From assembly GCA_946638265.1 (NCBI GenBank), contig CAMPBN010000026.1, positions 1 through 11,563 on the forward strand: 11,563 nucleotides of DNA, in the 5' to 3' direction. The translations under genes and the position numbers were made by a program. Shown piece after piece: positions 1 to 6,520 of the stretch. Source of the stretch: an uncultured Bacillota bacterium. Its GTDB lineage: Bacteria > Bacillota > Clostridia > Peptostreptococcales > Anaerovoracaceae. The notes beneath the pieces are model-generated. The model ran no database searches and was not told where the DNA came from. It worked only from the letters and a program-made list of their open reading frames with translations. Within the stretch, counting starts at the first letter, position 1; each line of letters starts with the position of its first letter.

Positions 1-689
1 GATGCGCCTTTCACACCCTGCTGCGGTGTATCCACCAGCCTCAGGTCCTTAGGATCCGGCACCAGCATGATGAACCCGTGCCAGCCTGAGCCTGTCACCT
101 CTTTCAGATACAGGCCGTCTTCCAGCTTTTCATAGCCGGCATTGGTGTAGTTGATCTCCTTCTCCATTTCATCCATCTGCCAGCCGATATATCCGTTCTT
201 GTCTTCAAGATTGGTATCATATCCCACATCGCTGATGGTTTCGCGATTCATTATCTCACGGATTTTCTTTTCCGGCACTATAGCAGTGGCCAGCCATTTG
301 TGGTCCTTGGTGGTCATTGCTGTCGTCACCCACAATGTCTGCAAACGCGGCGAGAGTCCCACCCCCACCAACAGATAAAAAGCCGCGCCCGCCAGCATAA
401 AAAGAGCCACAAAAAGCAGGAGGGTATCCCTAAGGAACCTTCCTATTGTCGCCCCGGCGCTTCTTTTCTTCTCATTTTTCTTATCTTTTTTCTTGGCATG
501 CGCGCCGCCTTTTTTCACAGCACTTTGACCGTAACGTATAAGGTCTGTCTTATTGGCAGCCTCTTCAAAGCCCGCCATACCTGCGTAGGAATGTCTCGGT
601 TTTTCTTCCGTATAGCCGAAAGCTCTGGCCAATTCCTTGTCTTCCAAATTTTTCAGCGGCACATACCTGATGGTATTCTTCCTGTCCAT
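1..689 (-). CDS. Membrane-anchored phosphodiester glycosidase family protein (exopolysaccharide biosynthesis type), 3' end cut by window
   Basis: The reading frame is open from an ATG at 689 to the window edge, giving 229 codons of the N-terminal part. A cytoplasmic segment of about 85 residues comes first and contains a very Lys-rich stretch (about residues 59-77). One membrane helix follows (about 89-109), then an extracytoplasmic part with the motifs SPRLQTLWVTTAMTT (113-127) and GFIMLVPDPKDL (205-216). By memory this layout and these motifs match the linker that precedes the catalytic NAGPA/DUF2233-like domain in Clostridia 'phosphodiester glycosidase family' proteins. The catalytic domain itself lies outside the window, so activity cannot be judged. 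The start is supported by AAAGGTGA four bases upstream of the ATG, although an in-frame GTG directly precedes it. The gene lies 50 bases behind the phosphate transporter. The family is thought to act on cell-surface glycan phosphodiesters, but the substrate here is unknown. Confidence 0.72.
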   Translation of the reverse strand, partial: MDRKNTIRYVPLKNLEDKELARAFGYTEEKPRHSYAGMAGFEEAANKTDLIRYGQSAVKKGGAHAKKKDKKNEKKRSAGATIGRFLRDTLLLFVALFMLAGAAFYLLVGVGLSPRLQTLWVTTAMTTKDHKWLATAIVPEKKIREIMNRETISDVGYDTNLEDKNGYIGWQMDEMEKEINYTNAGYEKLEDGLYLKEVTGSGWHGFIMLVPDPKDLRLVDTPQQGVKGA

Positions 690-720
690 CACGTCACCTT
701 TGATATCACAACAAACACTT

Positions 721-750
721 AATATAAACTTTTCAAAATCTAAATCTTAA
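721..750 (-). promoter_or_regulatory. Candidate promoter for the phosphodiester glycosidase-type gene
   Basis: On the minus strand a TATATT hexamer (721-726, 5/6 match to the -10 consensus) lies 18 bases downstream of TTAAGA (745-750, 4/6 match to the -35 consensus). It would give a 5' leader of about 25-30 bases before the ATG at 689. The -35 overlaps the last codons of the transporter gene. The match is weak in AT-rich DNA, and the gene could equally be co-transcribed with its upstream neighbour. Confidence 0.3.
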
Positions 751-2494
751 ATTCTTCCGCAAATTCATTGTAGTATTCATCGAAATGATTTGCACGTATT
801 TCTTTTACGGAATTGATATATTTGTGGACGTCAAATTCTTCGGAGTCCAGTTCGATCAGAGTTACGCCGATGTTGGAGCAGTGATCTGCCACTCTCTCCA
901 GATTTGTCAAAAGGTCATTGAAAACAAAGCCGTGTTCTAATGTGCACTCGCCCCTTCTGACTCTTTCCACATGGTGGAGTTTCATCTCGTCACAGAGGTT
1001 GTCTATCAATTCTTCCAGCGGCTCGATACGATAGGCCATGTTGATATCCGTGGCCTTGAAAGCCTCCACCGCCAGCTCCACTATTTTGCTTACGGCAGCC
1101 ATCAGCACATCCAGTTCGTGAGCCGCCTCCTCGGTAAATACAATATTTTTCGCGGAAATTTCCTGCGCGCTTTCCGCAATATTAAGAGCATGGTCGCTCA
1201 TTCTCTCAAAGTCGTTGATAGCATGAAGATATCTGCTGACTGCCGAGTTTTGAACATGCGTCAGCTCGTTGGTGTTGATCTTCACCAGATATGTGCCCAG
1301 CTTGTCTTCGTAGCGGTCCACCGTATCTTCGTTTCTCTTTACCTTCGCAAAAAGCTCATCCGTATAATCTTTTACCAGTGTGAAGGAACGCCCCAGGCTC
1401 TTTTGTGCCTTGGCAGCCATGCCATTGATGACCTGACGCGACTGCTCGATAGCCAGCGCCGGATGCTCCAGGAAACGATCTTCCAGTCGGTCCATATCAC
1501 GAAGATCCACGCCCTCTTCATCATCATCTTTTATAAGCGTGCATACCGTTTTTTCCAAAGCGCCGATCCAAGGCGCCAGCAATGTGATGATCACACATCT
1601 GAAAACCGTATTCAGCAAAGCGATGCTGACCGCATTCATTATGCTCCCCATAAACGCGAAATGCACCACTGCATTTATGCTGTAGAAAAGTATACTGAAT
1701 ATAATAACTCCCAGCGTATCTACAAAAAGATAGATAAATGCTGTCCGGCGGCCGTTGGCATTGGCTCCGAGGGCTGAAAGCAGCACAGGAAGCGCAGCTC
1801 CTATGGCAATGCCCATGATGATCGGCAAGGCTACTTCAAATCGAATGGCGCCCGTTATGGCAAGAGCCTGCATGATACCTACCGCAGCAGAAGCGCTTTG
1901 AAGCATACTCGTAAAAAGTATTCCTATCAATATACCCAGAATAGGATTCGAAAAAGCCGTGAGCATATCGATAAATGTCTTGCTTTCGCGAAGAGGATAC
2001 ACTGCTTCGCTCATAGCACTGATACCATACATCAGTACCGCAAAACCCAGCATGATCTCGCCCACGTGATGCTTGGTCTGGCCCTTACAGAACATGCGAA
2101 GGACTATGCCCACGATGGCGATGATCGCCGTAAGTGTTGATGTTGAAAAAAGTGAGGCTACCCCCGCGCCTCCGATGGAAGAAAGGCAAATAATCCATCC
2201 TGTGATGCTGGTGCCGATGATGGCTCCCATTATCACGCCGATGGCCTGCTTCACTTTCATCATGCCGGAGTTTACAAAACCCACCACCATTACGGATGTG
2301 GCGGAAGACGACTGTATCACGGCCGTTACTCCGGTTCCCAGAATGATTCCCTTGACCGGTGTACTGGACAATCTGTACAAAACCAGTTCAAGCTTGCTGC
2401 CGGCCACCTTGGTGAGGCTGTCGCCCATAAGTGACATTCCGAAAAGGAACAATGCCACACCGCCAAGCAGCTCTAACACATTTGAAAATCCCAT
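740..2494 (-). CDS. Na+/phosphate cotransporter family protein with C-terminal PhoU domain
   Basis: This 584-residue inner-membrane protein is predicted to couple phosphate movement to sodium. The membrane part (about 1-310) holds the two inverted family repeats. The first carries QSSSATSVMVVGFVNSG (61-77) and the second carries SMLQSASAAVGIMQAL (196-211); paired QSSSA-like signatures are diagnostic of Na_Pi_cotrans. A short acidic linker (about 322-340) leads to a helical PhoU-like cytoplasmic domain (about 350-565). That domain has two ExxxD metal-binding motifs, E430-D434 (ERMSDHA) and E533-D537 (ERVADHC). The length and architecture are normal for bacterial PhoU-fused members (YjbB/NptA-like). 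Whether it imports or exports phosphate cannot be read from sequence. The ATG at 2494 is preceded by AAGGAGA at a 6-base spacing. It follows the second EAL gene by 47 bases. Confidence 0.93.
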   Translation of the reverse strand: MGFSNVLELLGGVALFLFGMSLMGDSLTKVAGSKLELVLYRLSSTPVKGIILGTGVTAVIQSSSATSVMVVGFVNSGMMKVKQAIGVIMGAIIGTSITGWIICLSSIGGAGVASLFSTSTLTAIIAIVGIVLRMFCKGQTKHHVGEIMLGFAVLMYGISAMSEAVYPLRESKTFIDMLTAFSNPILGILIGILFTSMLQSASAAVGIMQALAITGAIRFEVALPIIMGIAIGAALPVLLSALGANANGRRTAFIYLFVDTLGVIIFSILFYSINAVVHFAFMGSIMNAVSIALLNTVFRCVIITLLAPWIGALEKTVCTLIKDDDEEGVDLRDMDRLEDRFLEHPALAIEQSRQVINGMAAKAQKSLGRSFTLVKDYTDELFAKVKRNEDTVDRYEDKLGTYLVKINTNELTHVQNSAVSRYLHAINDFERMSDHALNIAESAQEISAKNIVFTEEAAHELDVLMAAVSKIVELAVEAFKATDINMAYRIEPLEELIDNLCDEMKLHHVERVRRGECTLEHGFVFNDLLTNLERVADHCSNIGVTLIELDSEEFDVHKYINSVKEIRANHFDEYYNEFAEEFKI

Positions 2495-2535
2495 TTCAAA
2501 TCTCCTTATTTTCTCCCTATTTCATGTCTTCAAAT

Positions 2536-2564
2536 ACTATATCACAAGATTTGATACTCGTCAC
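2536..2564 (-). promoter_or_regulatory. Candidate extended -10 promoter for the Na+/phosphate transporter gene
   Basis: On the minus strand TATAGT (2536-2541, 5/6 match) is preceded by TGA, which gives the extended -10 form TGnTATAGT. A GTGACG hexamer (2559-2564, 4/6 match to TTGACA) stands 17 bases further upstream. The TG of the extended -10 belongs to the TGA stop codon of the second EAL gene. The implied leader is about 35-40 bases, ending in a good Shine-Dalgarno. This would let the transporter be expressed apart from the EAL genes. It is a motif match only. Confidence 0.35.
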
Positions 2565-4554
2565 GAATTTCCGGTGATGTTTCTGTGAATAATCCGATAT
2601 TTGCCTCCGTTTCCTCGATCTTTCTGAAGAAAGCATTCGGCGCCATCGGCACTCCGAAATTGGTGCCCTGCATATATTCACACCCCATTTCCGTGGCGTG
2701 CAGGACAGACTGTACATCGTCAACTCCGTCCGCAATGACCCTGAGCCTCAGCTGGCACATCATATCCACCGTGGAATGCATGATAACTTCCCATGGCGAG
2801 AGAAAATTGGTGCCGTCGGAAGACGAAAGCGGTACTTCGCGTTCAACACTTCGCATCAGACCTCCGTCTATCTTGATGTGTGTCAGCGGGAATGCCAAAA
2901 GTCTCTTGATGTTGGAATTGCTTTGGCCGTAATCGTTCAGGCTGATGCCGAAGCCGCTGAACCGCAAGAGCTGTACCTGAGCCAGAAGTTCATTCCAATC
3001 CTCCACTTCCGCAGTCTCGGTTATCTCGAAAACTATGTTTTCGGCGTCTATGCCATATCTTTTAATCTGCCGCAGGAATGAATCGCAGAGGTATTGGTCC
3101 ATCAAAGATTTTACGGACAACTTCATCGTCACAAACTCAAGGCCCGCCTCCTTGAAACTGGCACTGGCTATAAACCTGCAGACACCGTCAAATGTGACCT
3201 GCATCAGCTTGTCCGCGCATCCCGTGTTCTCGGCAGTAATCATGCAAAGTCTCGGGCTGATGGCGCCATAACGCGGGTCGATCAGCATATTCTCTGCTTC
3301 GGCGCCCGCTATCCTGTGCTTGGCTTCGGAATATATCGGCGTGAAATATACCGATACCTCGTTCTTTGAAAGTGCCCTTTGGAGTATATTTCCTATATTC
3401 ATATAGAGTCCGGCATTACCGCGCTCTTTGAGTTCTGACATTCGATATACCTTGCCGGCACGTGGCAGAATTTCTTCAAAAGCACGCAGGAAAGGCATGA
3501 TAGCATGATAGTCCCCTATATCTTCCGGCAGATTGAGTACGCACGTGTAAAAAGCCGGGGCTGAGGTGAGCCTCTGCACCTTTTCAAGCCGGTCATAAAT
3601 GCACTTTTCGGAGTTGTCTATCAGGAATTCCAATTTTTCGCGTCTGCTCTCCGACAGAGTGAATGCAAACATTCCATAATCCAGATAATATATGTCGATA
3701 AGTCCGCCGGTCGCCTTCAATGTGTCCCGCATCCCATCGGCAATGGTCCTCTTCAGCTTCATTGCCACTTCTGTGCCCATCATGGCAGCAAGTCTGTTGT
3801 AATTTTCGATTTTCAATATGAACACGGAGACTTTCTGACGCGAAAGCAAAGTTATTTTCATTTCCCTCATGAAAACATCAAGCTTGCTGAGACCGGTTTC
3901 GATATCCAGCACCGCTTCGGGTCTTTGGACAGACTCCGCATAAATCATGGCATTTATTGCAAATACAAATGCCATCAGCGCATGATCGGGGAAAATCCTC
4001 TCCACCCAGATGGATAAAAATATCAACGGTATGGCTAAAATGATATTGAAAAACGCATTCTTTTCCACATTTTTGTAGTTTTGGATAAGTACACAAACTG
4101 CCATTATCAGATACAGCATAGCCATTGCAAATAATACACCACCCAGAATGCCACCCATGAAATGTCTGTCAACGCTTTCGTAGCTCCACTGCAGTAGCGG
4201 ATTTATCAGCCACACCGTGATGACAAAAACGGCATACGGCGCGCAGAAGAAGGCCTGCATGGATGGGTTCATTCGCTCACGCAGCCTGGCTTGTGCCATG
4301 ACAAGCAGCACATAAGTCGGCAGCATCGCTGCCATCACTGTCAGATGAATATTGTTGAGTGTATATGCGATAAGTTCCGGCATATTTTTCAACGCCAAAA
4401 GCGCGTCCAGCAAAGTTGATAACAGAGCCAGATTTAAAATACCAAGGAAGACCCTGTTTGCCAGACCGTATATCATTTCCCTGTAGACAGCCGAGAAGAT
4501 CAAAAGTGCGAAAATCACAAAGGCTGCCACATCGTAAAAAATATTATATAGCAC
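2542..4554 (-). CDS. 7TM / degenerate GGDEF / degenerate EAL protein, probably c-di-GMP-related but catalytically impaired
   Basis: This 670-residue membrane protein is a paralogue of the adjacent upstream gene across its whole length. About seven hydrophobic helices (roughly 7-24, 34-55, 65-86, 100-118, 134-157, 167-185, 190-206) precede a GGDEF-like domain whose signature is DYGMF (292-296), so no cyclase activity is expected. In the EAL domain (about 385-645), E419, E510/E513, K561 and Q629 are kept. Three positions that bind metal or take part in catalysis in active EAL enzymes are changed: the Asn of the NLS motif is K478, the first Asp of DDFG is N540 (NDYG), and the Glu of AEGVE is D609 (ADGVD). 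An insertion of about 13 residues sits before the last of these. Loss of phosphodiesterase activity is therefore inferred; it may sense c-di-GMP or regulate its partner. The start codon is GTG, chosen because of its ribosome binding site. Confidence 0.9.
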   Translation of the reverse strand: MLYNIFYDVAAFVIFALLIFSAVYREMIYGLANRVFLGILNLALLSTLLDALLALKNMPELIAYTLNNIHLTVMAAMLPTYVLLVMAQARLRERMNPSMQAFFCAPYAVFVITVWLINPLLQWSYESVDRHFMGGILGGVLFAMAMLYLIMAVCVLIQNYKNVEKNAFFNIILAIPLIFLSIWVERIFPDHALMAFVFAINAMIYAESVQRPEAVLDIETGLSKLDVFMREMKITLLSRQKVSVFILKIENYNRLAAMMGTEVAMKLKRTIADGMRDTLKATGGLIDIYYLDYGMFAFTLSESRREKLEFLIDNSEKCIYDRLEKVQRLTSAPAFYTCVLNLPEDIGDYHAIMPFLRAFEEILPRAGKVYRMSELKERGNAGLYMNIGNILQRALSKNEVSVYFTPIYSEAKHRIAGAEAENMLIDPRYGAISPRLCMITAENTGCADKLMQVTFDGVCRFIASASFKEAGLEFVTMKLSVKSLMDQYLCDSFLRQIKRYGIDAENIVFEITETAEVEDWNELLAQVQLLRFSGFGISLNDYGQSNSNIKRLLAFPLTHIKIDGGLMRSVEREVPLSSSDGTNFLSPWEVIMHSTVDMMCQLRLRVIADGVDDVQSVLHATEMGCEYMQGTNFGVPMAPNAFFRKIEETEANIGLFTETSPEIRDEYQIL

Positions 4555-6466
4555 GATGCCCCTCCTTTATGACATATTCCACAAACTTTTCTTTTGGCAG
4601 CGGCTTTGAAAAATAGTAGCCCTGCAGATAGTCGCAGCCTATTCCAAGCAGGCTTTCGGCCATTTCCCGAGTTTCCACACCTTCTGCCACAATATGAATA
4701 TCCATGTTCTTAAGCATACCGACAATAGATTCCAAAACTATTTTCCCCTTGCGGTTTGCCATCTCCCTGACCACTTCCATATCCAGCTTTACGATGCCGA
4801 AAAGCAGGCTGGAAAGTCTGCGAAGGTCTGAGTTTTTCTGCCCGAAATCGTCCAGTGACAGGCTGAATCCGCATTCTCTCAATGCATCGATCTGCTGCTT
4901 TACTTCCTCCCATGAGTCAGTCATGGCGGTTTCGGTGATTTCAAAATTAATCTTGCCCGGAGCAATATTGTAATTGTTGATCATCCTTACCAGCTTGTCG
5001 CAAAGCTTTCTGTCCTTGAACTGCTCCACTGAAAGGTTCACCTCCACATGATCCAAGCCGATTTTTTCAAAAGTCTCGCTGGAAACAAAACGGCACACGT
5101 CTTCGTAGACCAGCTTGCCCAACTGGTGTATGCTGCCGTTTTTTTCGGCTACATTGATGATCACTTCAGGATTGATCCAGCCGTATTTCGGGTCTTTCAG
5201 GCGCAGGAGAGCCTCAGCCGAATTGATGCGTTTTTGGCTTGACGAATACATCGGCTGATAATACACCTCAAATTCCTTGAATTTGATAGCTCTGTCTATG
5301 ATGGTTTCGATTTCCGAAAAGAAAGTAAATCCGAAATCGCTGTCCATATCCGCCACATGATAGACCTTGTTCGTGGACGGCACCAGTTTTTCCAAATTGT
5401 CTGCAACAGCCTGAATGGAATGGTAGTCCGCTGCATCCTCAGGCATATTAAACACGCAGCTGAAAAATTCCTGATTGGCATTGACGAAATTTCTGCGAGC
5501 CTTGATATCCGAAAGCGCATAGTAAATGGTCTCCGCCAGTGCCGACGCACTGCCCTTGTAACGCTTGTCGAAAGTTACGCAAAAACACCCCATCCCCAGG
5601 TAATACACCGTGGCACGAGCGTCGTTTTGATGGAGAATTTTAGGAATTTTGAGGGCTATGCTGCGAATCAGCCTGCTCGCTTCTTCATAATCCACCGTTT
5701 CGATGCCGTCATAAAAATCCTTGATTTTGAAAAGGCAGATGGTCAGCGGTTTTTTGTTGAATGCAGCCAGCCTGATGTCTTCAATGAAACAATAGCGCTG
5801 CTTGGCTGCAGTGCCTTCGTAAAAGATTTCTTCCTCGCGCTGAATAGTCACGGAATAGAAAAATATGACCATAGCCTCTGCGAACATCACTATCAGCATG
5901 TCAGTGTAATAGGCTTGGAAAATCAGGGCAAAGATGATTACCGGTGTGATGCAGAAAAGAGTTTTTATCTTACCCGGTGCCATGAAACGGCGATACTTGA
6001 AGATATAAATGACGTCCATGAGAAAATACATGGCGGCAAATATGTAGATAAAAGCTTTGAGACTCCCGTAGTAATAGACGCCTCCCTGAACCGAGAATAC
6101 ATCCTTTCCTATCGGATTTATGACAAAAAGCAGCAAGCAGATGCCTGCAAAAGGCATCAGCAATATTGCCAGATAGATTCGATGTTTTAAAATTTCCCAT
6201 CCGTCCGTAAGGGCAATAAGATATAAAAGAAAAACCAGGAGAGTGGCATTTTGCAGCACATAATAAAGCGTGCAAAGCATCTCCATGCAGACATCACCTA
6301 GGGCAGGAGCAACCGCTCCTATCTCCGTCAGTGTGGAAATAAAAGAGATGATTAAAACTATTAAAAAAATGCGGTTTGCGTCGCCTGTAAACATTTTACG
6401 GTAAGCCGCAGAAAAAAACATTATGGTCAGAACTATCAGGGCGCAAATATCGAATTCTATAAACAT
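4544..6466 (-). CDS. 7TM / degenerate GGDEF / intact EAL domain protein, probable c-di-GMP phosphodiesterase
   Basis: This 640-residue membrane protein is predicted to hydrolyse c-di-GMP to pGpG. About seven hydrophobic helices (roughly 5-22, 33-50, 64-85, 96-117, 136-157, 168-187, 189-205) form an N-terminal sensor-like region. It has INP (116-118) followed by a YYYG turn (131-134), a pattern I associate with many Clostridia GGDEF/EAL receptors. The GGDEF-like domain (about 222-375) reads GMGCF (291-295) in place of GGDEF, so no cyclase activity is expected. The EAL domain (about 385-635) keeps E418 (EALLR), N477 (NLS), E509 and E512 (EITET), D539/D540 (DDFG), K560, E595 (AEGVE) and Q615. 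Their spacing agrees with active enzymes such as RocR. Loop 6 reads DDFGQKNSD rather than DFGTGYSS, which could alter activity or dimer regulation. The ATG at 6466 aligns with the paralogue's start but has only a weak GAGAG in place of a Shine-Dalgarno. Confidence 0.92.
   Translation of the reverse strand: MFIEFDICALIVLTIMFFSAAYRKMFTGDANRIFLIVLIISFISTLTEIGAVAPALGDVCMEMLCTLYYVLQNATLLVFLLYLIALTDGWEILKHRIYLAILLMPFAGICLLLFVINPIGKDVFSVQGGVYYYGSLKAFIYIFAAMYFLMDVIYIFKYRRFMAPGKIKTLFCITPVIIFALIFQAYYTDMLIVMFAEAMVIFFYSVTIQREEEIFYEGTAAKQRYCFIEDIRLAAFNKKPLTICLFKIKDFYDGIETVDYEEASRLIRSIALKIPKILHQNDARATVYYLGMGCFCVTFDKRYKGSASALAETIYYALSDIKARRNFVNANQEFFSCVFNMPEDAADYHSIQAVADNLEKLVPSTNKVYHVADMDSDFGFTFFSEIETIIDRAIKFKEFEVYYQPMYSSSQKRINSAEALLRLKDPKYGWINPEVIINVAEKNGSIHQLGKLVYEDVCRFVSSETFEKIGLDHVEVNLSVEQFKDRKLCDKLVRMINNYNIAPGKINFEITETAMTDSWEEVKQQIDALRECGFSLSLDDFGQKNSDLRRLSSLLFGIVKLDMEVVREMANRKGKIVLESIVGMLKNMDIHIVAEGVETREMAESLLGIGCDYLQGYYFSKPLPKEKFVEYVIKEGHRAI
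4561..4567 (-). promoter_or_regulatory. Strong ribosome binding site deciding the GTG start of the second EAL gene
   Basis: AAGGAGG stands six bases upstream of a GTG at 4552-4554, inside the last codons of the preceding gene. The first EAL gene ends with TAA at 4544-4546, so the two frames overlap by 11 bases. The perfect Shine-Dalgarno and the alignment of the resulting N-terminus with the paralogue fix this GTG as the start. The arrangement suggests translational coupling of the two proteins. Confidence 0.85.
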
Positions 6467-6482
6467 ACTCTCTAATATCAGT

Positions 6483-6517
6483 AAAAATAGCGGGCTGCCT
6501 GCGCGGCAGCCCTTTTT
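6483..6517 (-). terminator. Rho-independent terminator after ahcY, likely bidirectional
   Basis: A perfect 8-bp stem GGGCTGCC/GGCAGCCC (6492-6499 with 6505-6512) encloses a 5-base loop. Read on the minus strand, downstream of the ahcY stop, the stem is followed after GCTA by five T (6487-6483). Read on the plus strand it is followed at once by TTTTT (6513-6517), so it should stop transcription in both directions. It separates the glm/ahcY block from the EAL genes and leaves only about 25 bases before the first EAL start codon. Confidence 0.88.
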
Positions 6518-6520
6518 CGT

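Noticed and set aside
222..300. CRISPR, phage or transposon remnants anywhere in the window
   Set aside because: No direct repeat series, terminal inverted repeats, integrase or transposase motifs were seen; the genes are contiguous core-type genes.
300..722. Plus-strand open frame of 140 codons at the left end
   Set aside because: The opposite strand carries a continuous frame from 689 to the edge with a good ribosome binding site, a membrane helix and family-like motifs, which explains this stretch better.
971..1777. Plus-strand open frame of 268 codons opposite the phosphate transporter
   Set aside because: Antisense shadow of the PhoU-fused transporter; no independent support.
5357..6190. 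Plus-strand open frame of 277 codons opposite the first EAL gene
   Set aside because: Antisense to a complete EAL protein with conserved residues; no domain and no credible start context.
4544..6466. Diguanylate cyclase activity for the GGDEF-like domains
   Set aside because: The signature positions read GMGCF and DYGMF, lacking the Gly-Gly-Asp/Glu-Glu needed for cyclase activity, so only a structural or regulatory role is supportable.
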